A DNA stretch of 64,000 nt from Roseospira visakhapatnamensis (GTDB lineage Bacteria; Pseudomonadota; Alphaproteobacteria; Rhodospirillales; Rhodospirillaceae), in the NCBI RefSeq assembly GCF_014197915.1, contig NZ_JACIGK010000006.1, positions 105,104-169,103 on the forward strand. The letters are read 5' to 3'. Each line of letters starts with the position of its first letter. The stretch's first letter is position 1. Positions 21,781-31,117 of the stretch are shown piece by piece. The notes below the pieces were generated by a model. That model saw nothing but the letters and a program-made list of their open reading frames with translations. It did not search any database and was not told the origin of the DNA. A program made the position numbers and the translations under genes.

Positions 21781-22257
21781 CTAGGGTGTTGGCCGGGTGG
21801 GAAGCCCTCCCGCCTGGGCGACCGGTGGGGCGGCCCTGTTGGCCCGTCCATTGGGGGTCTCGATGGCGGAGGCGTCGTCGGCCGTGTCCGGAAGGGCCTG
21901 CATCACGGCGTCGACGCGGGTCCGCGTGGCGCCGTCCCGGACGCGCCGGCGGCGCCGGTTTTCCTTGGTGAGGGCCACGAGATGGCGAATGCGGCCCTCC
22001 AGGGCCTCGACGTCCAGAAGCCCGGCCTCGTGCAGGAGCCGCACCTTCGGCTTGAGCGCGGCGCCGAGCAGGGTGTAGTCGTTGGCCAGCGCCTCCTGGG
22101 GCTTCAGGATCGACAGCGGTCCGGGGTCGACCCCCTGGTCCAGCAGCGACCGTTCCAACTCGGCCAGTTCGATCAGGCGATGAAGGACGATCAGGTACTG
22201 GTCCAGGAGCGACCGGGACGCGACGGCCTCGGGGAGCGCCTTGGGGGTGGCGGTCAT
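21781..22257 (-). CDS. flgN: FlgN-like flagellar export chaperone
   Basis: The ATG at 22257 is preceded by GAGGAGA at ideal spacing and gives 158 residues. Residues 10-110 are predicted to be all helical, with heptad leucines (LLDQYLIVLHRLIELAELE). The C-terminus is basic then Pro/Ala-rich. Gene position directly before flgK-flgL, small size and the helical N-terminus fit FlgN, the chaperone that binds FlgK and FlgL C-termini before export. Sequence similarity within FlgN is low, so the call depends largely on context. Confidence 0.6.
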   Translation of the reverse strand: MTATPKALPEAVASRSLLDQYLIVLHRLIELAELERSLLDQGVDPGPLSILKPQEALANDYTLLGAALKPKVRLLHEAGLLDVEALEGRIRHLVALTKENRRRRRVRDGATRTRVDAVMQALPDTADDASAIETPNGRANRAAPPVAQAGGLPTRPTP

Positions 22258-22268
22258 CGCCGGTCTCC

Positions 22269-22526
22269 TCATGTGGTGGTGCCCAGGCTCGCGGCCCGCG
22301 CGTAGGCCTGTCCGGATCCGCCATGCCGGCGCGCCGCCGTCAGGCGGCCGGCGACCGCCGCGCGCTGGATCGTCAGGCCGTCCAGGCTTTCCGCGAGGGC
22401 GCTGGCGGCCCGCAGCATGTCGGCGCGGGACGAGGCGGCCGAGATGCCGTCGGCCAGGCGGGTGGCCCGGGTGACCGCCCGCAAGGCCCTAATGAGGTCC
22501 CGCTCCAGGGGGGCCGTGCTGGTCAT
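22269..22526 (-). CDS. Small unknown protein in the hook operon
   Basis: This 85-residue basic protein is predicted to be mainly helical (LERDLIRALRAVTRATRLADG, then MLRAASALAESLDGLTIQRAAVAG). It sits between flgE and the flgN-like gene with gaps of only 5 and 11 bp, so it is surely in the operon. I do not recognise a family. FlgM was considered, but the anti-sigma28 C-terminal pattern is not visible. It could be a second small export chaperone or regulator. Confidence 0.6.
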   Translation of the reverse strand: MTSTAPLERDLIRALRAVTRATRLADGISAASSRADMLRAASALAESLDGLTIQRAAVAGRLTAARRHGGSGQAYARAASLGTTT

Positions 22527-22531
22527 GGCCG

Positions 22532-23809
22532 TTACCTCTTCGCGTTGATGATGTCGTCGAACATCTCCTGGGCGCTCTGGATGACCTCGCTGGCGGCGCT
22601 GTAGGCCTGCTGGGCGGTGATCAACTTGCTGAACTCGTCGGCGGTATCGACGGTCGAGCTTTCCAGGGATCCGGAGAACACGGCGCCCGAGCCGGCCGTG
22701 CCGGCCGTCACGAAGGTGGCGGTGCCCGACTGGGTCGTCGGCAGGTAGGCGTTGCCGGAGATGGCCTCCAGGCCGTTAACGTTGGTGAAGGTGCCCAGCG
22801 GGACCTGATAGATCGGGTAGCTCACCCCGTTATCGAAGTTGGCGTAGACCAACCCGTCCTGGGTCACCGTGGAGCTGTAGAACGCGCCGTACCGGACGCC
22901 GTTCTGGACGACGCGATCGACCTCGATCTTCACGTCGCCATCCGTGTTGCCGGGCGCGTACTGGCTCAGGCCATCGGCCAGGCCGCTGGTGCCGGGGTCA
23001 TAGGCGATGGCGCTGTCCGAGGCACCCGTGGTCCACCCGGTGATGGCGATGGGAAACGGATCGGCCGAGGCGGTGTCCAGGCGGCCGTCGTCGAAGGTCA
23101 GCGTCAGCGTGGCGGGCGTGGTCGTGCCGGACACCGTGGTGCCGTCGGAGGACAGCACCGGGTCGCTGACCGTCATGTCCCAGGTGTTGATGGCCGTCTT
23201 TTCGTAGGTCAGGGTGACGGTATGGGCGACGCCCAGGCTGTCGAAGATCTCCACACTGGTGGTCAGCGTGTCACCGATCGCCGCCGTGGCCGGCAGGTTG
23301 GCTTGCAGGGCCAGGTCCGAGGTGGCGACGGCGGTGCCGGTCACGGCGTGGATGTTCACGGCCTCCAGGCTGGCCGGCGAGGTGTTGCCGATGACCACGC
23401 CTTGCTCGTCGGTCGGATAGCCTTGCAGGAAGTAGCCGTTGCTATTCACCAGATAGCCGTCGTCGTCGGGAAAGAAGTCGCCGGCGCGGGTGTAGGCAAA
23501 GACGTCGCTGGCGGTTGACGTCGTGACGGCGAAGAAACCGTCCCCGTCGATCGCCATGTCGGTGTCGTTCTCCGTGCCGATGATCATGCCCTGCTGGGCG
23601 ATGTTCTGGGCCGGATTGGCGATCACGCCGCCACCGGTGAAGTTGCGCTGGGAACTGGTGCCGGTCACCAGGCTGTAGAAACTGGCTTGGGTGCTCTTGT
23701 AGCCGATGGTCTGGCTGTTCGCGAGGTTGTTGGAAATGCTGGACACGGCGGCGGACTGGGCGTTCAGCGCCGTGACCGCGATGTTCATGGAACTGCTGAG
23801 ACTGCTCAC
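22532..23809 (-). CDS. flgE: Flagellar hook protein FlgE
   Basis: The GTG at 23809 is preceded by GGAGGG at good spacing and gives 425 residues; an in-frame TTG at 23824 is less likely. The N-terminal motif ISNNLANSQTIGYKS and the body motif DMAIDGDGFFAV are the flagellar basal body rod and FlgE-F-G signatures. The C-terminus (SKLITAQQAYSAASEVIQSAQEM split: AQQAYSAASEVI) is the matching coiled coil. FlgE polymerises into the universal joint. It follows flgD, its assembly scaffold. Confidence 0.9.
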   Translation of the reverse strand: MSSLSSSMNIAVTALNAQSAAVSSISNNLANSQTIGYKSTQASFYSLVTGTSSQRNFTGGGVIANPAQNIAQQGMIIGTENDTDMAIDGDGFFAVTTSTASDVFAYTRAGDFFPDDDGYLVNSNGYFLQGYPTDEQGVVIGNTSPASLEAVNIHAVTGTAVATSDLALQANLPATAAIGDTLTTSVEIFDSLGVAHTVTLTYEKTAINTWDMTVSDPVLSSDGTTVSGTTTPATLTLTFDDGRLDTASADPFPIAITGWTTGASDSAIAYDPGTSGLADGLSQYAPGNTDGDVKIEVDRVVQNGVRYGAFYSSTVTQDGLVYANFDNGVSYPIYQVPLGTFTNVNGLEAISGNAYLPTTQSGTATFVTAGTAGSGAVFSGSLESSTVDTADEFSKLITAQQAYSAASEVIQSAQEMFDDIINAKR

Positions 23810-23887
23810 GGCAAGGCCCTCCAAGGCCGGATGGGGGGAACGAGCGATGATGGATGCGCGAGGGCGCCGGGCCGGCGCCGGGACCGG

Positions 23888-24583
23888 TCAGGCTTCGGCC
23901 GCGGTGGGCTGGCGGGCGCTGATGATGCTGTCGAGGCCGGTGGTTCGGCCGTTGGCGAGCACCAGGGCCGGGGAGCCGGTGGACCAGTCCACCTCCTGAA
24001 CGATGGCGGTGGTCTCCAGGTCCAGGGTCTCGGACCCGTCATTGGGCAGCGTGGCCGTGGCCGCCAGGGTATAGCTGCCCTCGGCGACAGCCGTGCCGCT
24101 GGTGGCCGCGCCGTTCCACTCGAACGTCATCTGGCCGTCCGCTTCCGGGGTCAGCGTGGTCCGGTAGATGACCAAGCCGTCCGCGTTCTTGACCTCCATG
24201 GTCACGGACTCCGCGTCGTCTGGAACGTCCATCGACCACGACAGGCTCTCCTCGCCGTCGTAGGTCTGCGTGGAATTGTCGTAGGTGATTTCCATGCCGA
24301 CGAAGCCCATGGCCGTTTGAGCGGCCTGGTTGTTGGTGGAGAGAACCAGGTTCTCCAGGTACTGGTTGGACAGGATCTGCTGTTCGACCTGGGTCTGGGT
24401 CATGAGCTGTTGTGTCAGCTCATCGGTATCCGTGGGGTCCAGCGGGTTCTGGTTCTGCAACTGCGTCGTCAGCAACTGGACGAACATGTCGTAGTTTTCG
24501 GACAGATCGGAGAGCGACTGGGCCGTGGTGGTGCTGATGCCGCTGCTGTACGCGCTGGTTAGGGTCGTTGCTTCAATGGTCAT
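23888..24583 (-). CDS. flgD: Flagellar hook capping protein FlgD
   Basis: The ATG at 24583 gives 231 residues. The N-terminal FlgD motif is clear (FVQLLTTQLQNQNPLDPTD), followed by the QLMTQTQVEQQ helix and a C-terminal FlgD immunoglobulin/tudor-like domain (residues about 105-200). FlgD caps the growing hook and is removed when FlgK arrives. It is the first gene of the minus-strand operon and divergent from flagellin. Confidence 0.88.
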   Translation of the reverse strand: MTIEATTLTSAYSSGISTTTAQSLSDLSENYDMFVQLLTTQLQNQNPLDPTDTDELTQQLMTQTQVEQQILSNQYLENLVLSTNNQAAQTAMGFVGMEITYDNSTQTYDGEESLSWSMDVPDDAESVTMEVKNADGLVIYRTTLTPEADGQMTFEWNGAATSGTAVAEGSYTLAATATLPNDGSETLDLETTAIVQEVDWSTGSPALVLANGRTTGLDSIISARQPTAAEA

Positions 24584-24857
24584 CGCAAGCGCCTTTCGAC
24601 CGTCGGGGCGGGCCACGGCGCTTGAGCGTCACCGGGGCCGGGATCTGGTCGAAAGACGAGTGAGCGCCGCGAATACTGGCGTGACCCCGCGACAAAAAAC
24701 GCGTGACGGTGAGAAAAAAAATCGTCCGATCCGCGCCAGGATTGCGCGGTCGGCTGCGTCTAATACTCGATCGGCGCGGAACCACGTCGTCCCGCGTCCC
24801 GAAGCGGGGCCAGAAACGGCCCCTTGTTCACGACGTGCGCAGCAAGGAGCACAGAAC
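24584..24857. promoter_or_regulatory. Divergent flgD-flagellin promoter region
   Basis: These 274 bp must drive both the hook operon and flagellin. A 9-bp inverted repeat (CTTTCGACC at 24593-24601, GGTCGAAAG at 24647-24655) and A-rich patches near 24694 and 24714 are visible. I could not fit a convincing sigma28 or sigma54 consensus, so promoter positions are not assigned. Confidence 0.4.
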
Positions 24858-25682
24858 ATGCCCGTGATCTCGACCAACACCGCGGCCAATTCGGCGTTGC
24901 GGTACCTGAACATCAACTCCGCCCAGCAGACCACGGCCCTGAACCGCATCGCCAGCGGGTCCAAGGTGACCCAGGCGTCCGACGACGCCGCCGGTCTGGC
25001 CGTGGCGACCAAGCTTCAGAACGACGTCGCGGTGCTGAACCAGGCGCAGACCAACGCCTCCCATGGCATTGCCGTGCTGCAGACCGCCGATGGCGGCATG
25101 GCCGAGATTTCCGACATCCTGGAGCGCATGAAGGTGCTGGCCAGCCAGTCGCTGTCCGGCGCCGTCACCGACACCGAACGGGCCTACATCGACGCCGAGT
25201 ACACGGACCTGCTGGCGGAAATCGATTCCATCGCCACCGGGACCCGGTTCAACGGGGAGTCGCTGCTCGACGGGACCGGCGCGCATGCCGCCGGCGCCCA
25301 GTATCTGGTCGGCACCGACGTCGCGAGCGACACCCTCACCGTCACGATCGCCGACGTGCAGGCCGCGACTCTGGGTGTTGCGACCGGCGTGAGCACCGCT
25401 GCGGACGCGACGGCGGCCCTGGGCGAGATCGACACAGCCGTCGATACCCTGGCCACCGCCCGGGCCGAGGTCGGCGCGACCATGTCGCGGTTCGAGTACC
25501 GCTCCGGTCAGTTGGCCACGTCGGAGGAAAACCTGGACGCCGCGCAGTCGGCCATCGTCGACGCCGACATCGCCGAGGAGCAGGCGAACCTGTCGTCGGC
25601 CGAGGTGCTGACCAATGCCGCCATCGCGGCGCTGGCCCAGGCCAACGAGATGCCTCAGAACCTGCTTCAGCTTGTTCGATGA
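24858..25682 (+). CDS. fliC: Flagellin
   Basis: The ATG at 24858 lies behind AAGGAG and gives 274 residues. The N-terminal D0/D1 region (NTAANSALRYLNINS, LNRIASGSKVTQASDDAAGLA) and the C-terminal region (SNLSSAEVLTNAAIAALAQAN-type, ending MPQNLLQLVR) are conserved. The central variable domain is very short, so the filament should have a thin outer surface, as in other alphaproteobacteria with compact flagellins. It is exported by the flagellar type III system and capped by FliD, the next gene. Confidence 0.93.
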   Translation: MPVISTNTAANSALRYLNINSAQQTTALNRIASGSKVTQASDDAAGLAVATKLQNDVAVLNQAQTNASHGIAVLQTADGGMAEISDILERMKVLASQSLSGAVTDTERAYIDAEYTDLLAEIDSIATGTRFNGESLLDGTGAHAAGAQYLVGTDVASDTLTVTIADVQAATLGVATGVSTAADATAALGEIDTAVDTLATARAEVGATMSRFEYRSGQLATSEENLDAAQSAIVDADIAEEQANLSSAEVLTNAAIAALAQANEMPQNLLQLVR

Positions 25683-25702
25683 GGCAAACGGGAGCGTAGA
25701 GG

Positions 25703-25739
25703 CGACAGGGGCGGACGTCTGAGGCCGTCCGTCCCGTCG
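25703..25739 (+). terminator. Strong hairpin after flagellin
   Basis: CGAC and GGGGCGGAC on the left (25703-25716, one bulged A) pair with GTCCGTCCC and GTCG on the right (25727-25739), giving about 13 pairs including one G-U. It starts 20 bp after the flagellin stop. With no U tract it may act mainly to stabilise the abundant flagellin mRNA or attenuate read-through into fliD. Confidence 0.5.
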
Positions 25740-25798
25740 CGACGCGCGTGGCCGGGGCCTGCCCCCGGTCGGTTTCTCACCCGATCGGGACCCGGACC

Positions 25799-27463
25799 AT
25801 GACCACCATCGTGTCTTCCAGCGTGGTGACGGGCAGCAGCGGCGCCACCTACATTTCCGGCATGTCGGGCCTGGACACCGCCGCGCTGATCCAGGCCGCC
25901 GTCGAGGCCCGCATGCAGCCAGCCTATGCCATCGACAGCCAGCGCCAGGTGCTGGACGCGAAGGTCGCCGCCTTCCAGGAGTTGAATGGCCTGCTGGAGA
26001 CGCTGGCGGACTCCGTCACCGGCCTGTCCGGCCAGGCCGACGCCGAGACCTTCGCCAAGCGCGCCGCCTATCTGACGTCGACCTTGGACACCCCCGCGAA
26101 CCATCTGACCGCGACCGTGGCCGACGAGGCCGCCCTGGGCGTCTACGACATCGAGGTGATCCAACTGGCCGCCAGTCACAAGGTGGCGTCGGCGGAACAG
26201 GCAGGCGACGCGGCGCTGGGGCTGAACGGCTCCTTCTCCCTCGCGGCCGACGGCGCGGCCGGCGCCACCATCACCGTGACCGCCGACATGACCGTGTCGG
26301 ACGTCGCCGCGGTCATCAACGCCGCCAGCGCCGACACCGGCGTGGTCGCCACCCTGGTCGGCACCAGCGACGGCAACAAGACCCTGGTGCTCTCCACCGT
26401 CGACACCGGCGTCTCCATGACGGCCGGCGCCGACACTGGCGGCGTGCTCACGGGCCTGGGGCTCACGGCGGCGGACGGCAGCTTCGCCCATGAGGTGCAG
26501 GCCGCCCAGGACGCCGTGCTGACCGTCGACGGCATCACCGTCACCAGCGCCAGCAACGAGATCGAGGACGTGGTGCCGGGCGTCTCGTTGTCCCTCTACG
26601 CGGCGACAGCCGGCGAGACCATTACCCTGGAGGTGGGCCAGGACCTTGGCTCGGTGAAGGAGAGCATCGAGGCCTTCGTGGAAGCGTTCAACGCGGTCCG
26701 CGCGTTCGCCATCACCCACCAGCAGACCGAGGAGGGCGTGGGGGCGGCCGAGGACGCGGTGCTGTTCGCCGATTCGACGCTGAAAAGCGTCACCGCCGAC
26801 CTGTATGACGCCGTCGGCACGGCGGTCGAGGTGGATGGCGTGACGCATACCCTGGCCACGCTGGGGATCACCATGGGGGCCGGTGCCACGCTGAGCATCG
26901 ACGAGGACAAACTGACCGAGAGTCTCTTGCAACACGCCGACGTCGTGCAGGCGTTTTTCGCCAGCACCGCCACGTCGTCGTCGGTCGACCTGGCGGTCAT
27001 CTCCCTGCCCGAGACCGTGCCCCCCGGTGACCACACGGTGGATGTGACGGTCGATCCGGGCACCGGCGCGGTGACCGCCGCCAGCATCGGCGGCGTGGCC
27101 CTGTCGGTGTCCGGGGCGACGCTGAGCGGGCCGCCCGGCACGGCCTACGAGGGGTTGCGAATGGTCTACACCGGGACCGGCGGCACCAGCGCCACCCTGA
27201 CGGTCAGCCAGGGTCTCGCGGACCAGGTGCTGGGCATGGTGGACGCCGCCACCAACGACACCGACGGCCTGATCACCACCAAGCTCGATGGCCTCGACGC
27301 CACGATCGAGGACAAGGATGCGCGCCGCGCGACCATTGCCGACCGCGCGGCCGACTACGAACAGACCCTGATCCTGTACTACGCCCGCCTGGAAGAACAG
27401 ATCGCGCTGGCCCAGACCAAGCTTCAGTACATCGAGGCCCTGTTCAACAACAGCGATGACTGA
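25799..27463 (+). CDS. fliD: Flagellar filament capping protein FliD
   Basis: The ATG at 25799 gives 554 residues. The FliD N-terminal domain is recognised from ISGMSGLDTAALIQAAVEA at 18-36, the helical segment after it, and a FliD C-terminal domain ending in a coiled coil (RLEEQIALAQTKLQYIEALF in part). The central region is rich in Thr, Ala and Val beta strands. FliD pentamers at the tip insert flagellin subunits. It is followed after 33 bp by its chaperone-type neighbour fliS. Confidence 0.88.
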   Translation: MTTIVSSSVVTGSSGATYISGMSGLDTAALIQAAVEARMQPAYAIDSQRQVLDAKVAAFQELNGLLETLADSVTGLSGQADAETFAKRAAYLTSTLDTPANHLTATVADEAALGVYDIEVIQLAASHKVASAEQAGDAALGLNGSFSLAADGAAGATITVTADMTVSDVAAVINAASADTGVVATLVGTSDGNKTLVLSTVDTGVSMTAGADTGGVLTGLGLTAADGSFAHEVQAAQDAVLTVDGITVTSASNEIEDVVPGVSLSLYAATAGETITLEVGQDLGSVKESIEAFVEAFNAVRAFAITHQQTEEGVGAAEDAVLFADSTLKSVTADLYDAVGTAVEVDGVTHTLATLGITMGAGATLSIDEDKLTESLLQHADVVQAFFASTATSSSVDLAVISLPETVPPGDHTVDVTVDPGTGAVTAASIGGVALSVSGATLSGPPGTAYEGLRMVYTGTGGTSATLTVSQGLADQVLGMVDAATNDTDGLITTKLDGLDATIEDKDARRATIADRAADYEQTLILYYARLEEQIALAQTKLQYIEALFNNSDD

Positions 27464-27496
27464 GTCCGTCCCATCACGCATGCGGGAGACCGGCCC

Positions 27497-27967
27497 ATGA
27501 CCACCCTCGCCACCGCCAACGCGATCGCCGCCTATGGGCAGGCCCGCCGCCGGCAGCCGCCGCTGAAGCTTATCGTCGAGGTCTACGACATGGCGCTGAC
27601 CCTGGTGGCCCGCGCGCGCGCCGCCCGCGCCGAGGGTGTCCGGGACAGCGAGATCCAGGCCCTGACCCTGGCGGGCCGGATCCTGGAGGAACTGGAGGGG
27701 TGCCTCAATCGCCGCGATCCCCGGGCGCGCCCCATGTCGGACGCTCTCAGCGGCTATTACAGAACGGTGATGGCGCAGTTGCACAAAGCGACCCGTAGCC
27801 AGGGCGACGAAGCGTTGGAGCGATACGGCAGCGTTCACCGGCAACTTCTGGTCATGCGCGATGCCTGGGCGGCGGTCGCCGGCATGGCGCCGTTGACGGG
27901 AAAGACGCGGTTGGGAAACGAAAGTAAGGACGCGCAGACGCAAGACGCGGCAAAAATTACCGAGTGA
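27497..27967 (+). CDS. fliS: Flagellar export chaperone FliS
   Basis: This 156-residue protein has the FliS four-helix pattern: an N-terminal AAYGQARRRQ segment, LKLIVEVYDMALTLVARA, then a helix pair around LAGRILEELEGCLN. FliS binds the flagellin C-terminus and prevents early polymerisation. GGGAGA precedes the ATG. The C-terminal 25 residues (LGNESKDAQTQDAAKITE in part) are an extra polar tail not needed by the fold. Confidence 0.82.
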   Translation: MTTLATANAIAAYGQARRRQPPLKLIVEVYDMALTLVARARAARAEGVRDSEIQALTLAGRILEELEGCLNRRDPRARPMSDALSGYYRTVMAQLHKATRSQGDEALERYGSVHRQLLVMRDAWAAVAGMAPLTGKTRLGNESKDAQTQDAAKITE

Positions 27968-28018
27968 AAAGTGTAAGCATACCATGTAACTTTGGGTCGT
28001 AAAAGAACGATCCTGGCC

Positions 28019-28654
28019 ATGAGTTCGACCATGAGTTCCGAGTCAAGCCCTGCCGGTATTGCTCTCGACGGAAGAATTCGGTCGTGGGCGGATGATGTGA
28101 TTGCCGCCGATCCCGATGGGATCTCGTCCGACGGTGAATCGGACACGGCGCTGATGCTGCGGGTTCGGGACGGAGATCGGGAGGCGTTCCGGCGGTTGGT
28201 CACGCGTCATGTGGATCGCATCGTGGGATTGGCCCGGCGCGTCGTGGGCAGTGCCGAAGCCGACGACATCGCGCAGGACGTGTTTCTGAAGCTGTGGGCC
28301 CGGCGGTCCCAGTGGGAGCCGAGGACCGGAGCCTTTCGGACGTGGCTCTATCGCGTGGCCCTCAATCAGTGCATCGACTGGACCCGCAAACGCAAGACCG
28401 TGCCGCTCGACGGTACGCCGGAGGTGCCGGATCACGCCGATGGACCGATGGAAATCTGTGACGCCCACGAAACGGCGGCGCGGGTCCGGGCAGCGGTCCA
28501 GAAGATTCCGGAACGGCAAAGAATAGCCATTACATTGTATTACCATGAAGATTTGACAGCCGCCCAGGTGGCCACTATCATGGATTTGAATTTGAATGCA
28601 GTCGAATCTCTCTTGAAGCGCGGGCGAAAAAGTTTGCGTGTGTTGCTAGGCTGA
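28019..28654 (+). CDS. ECF-type RNA polymerase sigma factor
   Basis: The ATG at 28019 gives 211 residues; ATG 28031 and a TTG at 27992 are alternatives. Region 2 is at about 45-110 (FRRLVTRHVDRIVGLARRVV, DDIAQDVFLKLW) and region 4 at 150-208 (KIPERQRIAITLYYHEDLTA, VESLLKRGRKSL). There is no region 1.1 or full region 3, hence the ECF class. Its position after fliS is suggestive but does not show a flagellar role. The next gene is a candidate regulator partner. GC content is lower around its start than in the flagellar genes. Confidence 0.88.
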   Translation: MSSTMSSESSPAGIALDGRIRSWADDVIAADPDGISSDGESDTALMLRVRDGDREAFRRLVTRHVDRIVGLARRVVGSAEADDIAQDVFLKLWARRSQWEPRTGAFRTWLYRVALNQCIDWTRKRKTVPLDGTPEVPDHADGPMEICDAHETAARVRAAVQKIPERQRIAITLYYHEDLTAAQVATIMDLNLNAVESLLKRGRKSLRVLLG

Positions 28655-28705
28655 TCCACCGAATGTGGATGATCTCAACGGTTCACCGAATGTGAACAAG
28701 CCGAC

Positions 28706-28960
28706 GTGCCACTCATGTCCCCCAAACAGTTTCGGCTGCTGATCGATACGCTCGGTGCCGATGTGGCGAAATGGCCACCAGACCAGCGGGCCGCGGCGTT
28801 GGCGCTGCTGTCTGAGTCGGCGGATGCCCAGGACGTCCTTAGACGGGCGGTGGCATTCGACGGCCAGCTTCGGACCCCGGAACCGGGCCTGTCCCCGGAT
28901 CGGCGTGCCTCCCTCGTCGATAACATCATGAAGCGCCTGGACGACGATCGCGACCCGTAA
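28706..28960 (+). CDS. Small protein paired with the ECF sigma factor
   Basis: This 84-residue soluble protein starts at GTG 28706 or ATG 28715. It is acidic-helical with the pattern LLIDTLGADVAKWPPDQRAAA followed by a short second helix pair. Such small proteins with a GADxxxWP motif often follow ECF sigma genes in alphaproteobacteria, but I know no established function. It lacks a transmembrane helix or a zinc-binding anti-sigma motif. A cytoplasmic partner of the sigma factor is a guess from position. Confidence 0.6.
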   Translation: MPLMSPKQFRLLIDTLGADVAKWPPDQRAAALALLSESADAQDVLRRAVAFDGQLRTPEPGLSPDRRASLVDNIMKRLDDDRDP

Positions 28961-28997
28961 GCGCCCCTGGATACCGGGAGTGGTAGGATGGGCGCAT

Positions 28998-29033
28998 CCC
29001 GCTCGGTGGCGGCGTTTGACGGCACCGAGCGGG
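28998..29033 (+). terminator. Hairpin after the sigma factor pair
   Basis: CCCGCTCGGTG at 28998-29008 pairs perfectly with CACCGAGCGGG at 29023-29033 over a 14-nt loop. A TTTT stretch follows about 20 bases later, too far for a classic U tract. It probably ends the sigma-factor transcript before lepA. Confidence 0.5.
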
Positions 29034-29170
29034 GGGCGTATTGCGTTTTATCGCCAGGGTCATCCCCGAACCCGCTGCCGCGTGACGGCATGTGTTGAAT
29101 GCGGCCGTGATTGCCCCTATCGTCCGCCTTCCACGGCGCCCCGCGTCCGATCCTCTTGACCGCACGAGAC

Positions 29171-30973
29171 ATGACCGACCTGTCGCATATCCGGAACTTC
29201 GCCATCATCGCCCATATCGACCATGGGAAGTCCACCCTGGCCGACCGCATGATCCAGATGTGCGGCGGGCTGGACGCGCGCGAGATGAAGGAGCAGGTGC
29301 TCGACAGCATGGATATCGAGCGCGAGCGCGGCATCACCATCAAGGCACAGACCGTGCGGCTGTCGTTCCAGGCGTCCGACGGCCGGACGTATGCGCTGAA
29401 CCTGATGGACACGCCGGGGCACGTGGACTTCTCGTACGAGGTCTCGCGCTCGCTGGCCGCCTGCGAGGGCGCGCTTCTGGTGGTCGATGCGTCCCAGGGG
29501 GTGGAGGCGCAGACCCTGGCCAACGTCTACCTGGCGCTGGACAACGACCTGGAGATCGTTCCGGTCCTCAACAAGATCGACCTGCCGGCGGCCGAGCCCG
29601 AGCGCATCAAGCAGCAGGTCGAGGATGTCATCGGCATCGACGCCAGCGAGGCGTTGCCCATTTCCGCCAAGACCGGCCAGGGGGTGACCGAGGTGCTGGA
29701 GGCCTTGGTCAAGCGGCTACCGCCGCCCCAGGGGGCCGTCGACGCGCCGCCCAAGGCGCTGCTGGTGGATAGCTGGTACGATCCGTACCTGGGCGTCGTC
29801 ACCCTGGTGCGCGTGGTCGATGGTGTGTTCCGCAAGGGCATGCGCATGCGCATGATGCGCACCGGCGCCGTGCATCCCATCGACAAGGTGGGCCTGTTCA
29901 CGCCGAAGATGGTGGCCGTGGAGACCCTGTCGGCCGGCGAGATGGGCTTCATCATGGCCGGCATCAAGTCGGTGGCCGACACCCAGGTGGGCGACACCCT
30001 CACCGACGACCGCGCGCCCTGCGAGACGCCGTTGCCCGGCTTTCGGCCCTCGGTGCCGGTGGTCTGGTGCGGACTGTTCCCGGTGGACACGTCGGACTTC
30101 GAGACCCTGCGCGACAGCCTCGCCAAGCTGCGGCTGAACGACGCCAGCTTCGAGTTCCAGATGGAGACCTCGGCGGCGCTGGGCTTCGGGTTCCGCTGCG
30201 GATTCCTGGGGCTCTTGCACATGGAGATCATCCAGGAGCGCCTCACCCGAGAGTTCGACCTGGACCTGATCACCACCGCGCCCAGCGTGGTCTACAAGAT
30301 GCACCTGACCAGCGGTGAGTTGCTGGAACTGCACAACCCCGCCGACATGCCCGACCCGGTGATGATCGAGGCCATCGAGGAGCCCTGGGTCAAGGCGACC
30401 ATCATCGTCCCCGACGAGTACCTGGGGCCGGTGCTGAAGCTGTGCACCGAACGGCGCGGCATCCAGCAGGACCTGACCTACGCCGGCAGCCGGGCCATGG
30501 CGGTCTACAAGCTGCCCCTGAACGAGATCGTGTTCGACTTCTACGACCGCCTGAAGTCCATTTCCCGGGGTTACGCCAGCTTCGACTACGATATGGACGA
30601 GTACACGGAATCCGACCTCGTGCGGGTCTCCATCCTGGTGAACAACGAGCCCGTGGACGCCCTGGCCTTCGTCGCCCACCGCACCCAGGCCGATGGGCGG
30701 GGCCGCCAGATCTGTGAACGCCTCAAGGATCTGATCCCGCGCCACATGTTCAAGATCCCCCTGCAGGCGGCCATCGGCGGCCGGGTGATCGCCCGCGAGA
30801 CCATCTCCGCCATGCGCAAGGACGTGACCGCCAAGTGCTACGGCGGTGACATCACCCGCAAGCGCAAGCTGCTGGAGAAGCAGAAGGAGGGCAAGAAGCG
30901 CATGCGCCAGTTCGGCCGGGTGGAGATTCCGCAGACGGCCTTTATCGAGGCGCTCAGGATGAAGGACGACTGA
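29171..30973 (+). CDS. lepA: Elongation factor 4 (LepA)
   Basis: The ATG at 29171 gives 600 residues, the family length. The G1 motif AHIDHGKS is at 14-21, the G3 motif DTPGH follows RLSFQ, and G4 is NKID. Domains II, III and V and the LepA-specific C-terminal domain ([19 protein letters not shown] in part) follow. LepA is a ribosome-binding GTPase that influences initiation and back-translocation. It is transcribed alone here. Confidence 0.96.
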   Translation: MTDLSHIRNFAIIAHIDHGKSTLADRMIQMCGGLDAREMKEQVLDSMDIERERGITIKAQTVRLSFQASDGRTYALNLMDTPGHVDFSYEVSRSLAACEGALLVVDASQGVEAQTLANVYLALDNDLEIVPVLNKIDLPAAEPERIKQQVEDVIGIDASEALPISAKTGQGVTEVLEALVKRLPPPQGAVDAPPKALLVDSWYDPYLGVVTLVRVVDGVFRKGMRMRMMRTGAVHPIDKVGLFTPKMVAVETLSAGEMGFIMAGIKSVADTQVGDTLTDDRAPCETPLPGFRPSVPVVWCGLFPVDTSDFETLRDSLAKLRLNDASFEFQMETSAALGFGFRCGFLGLLHMEIIQERLTREFDLDLITTAPSVVYKMHLTSGELLELHNPADMPDPVMIEAIEEPWVKATIIVPDEYLGPVLKLCTERRGIQQDLTYAGSRAMAVYKLPLNEIVFDFYDRLKSISRGYASFDYDMDEYTESDLVRVSILVNNEPVDALAFVAHRTQADGRGRQICERLKDLIPRHMFKIPLQAAIGGRVIARETISAMRKDVTAKCYGGDITRKRKLLEKQKEGKKRMRQFGRVEIPQTAFIEALRMKDD

Positions 30974-31117
30974 GGGGGCCGGGGACACCGGACCCTCTAT
31001 CGGGACACGCCGACAGGCTCTCGTCACCGTCTCGTGCGCTTTCCAGGGAACGCGACCGTGCATGCGAAGATTTCAAACGCGCCGGGTCGTCTCGAAAAGG
31101 GAGGGGTGTGACCCCCC

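Noticed and set aside
25667..27985. Minus-strand open frame of 772 codons over fliD and fliS
   Set aside because: Composition is low-complexity Gly/Arg/Ala and matches no family; fliD and fliS on the other strand are clear.
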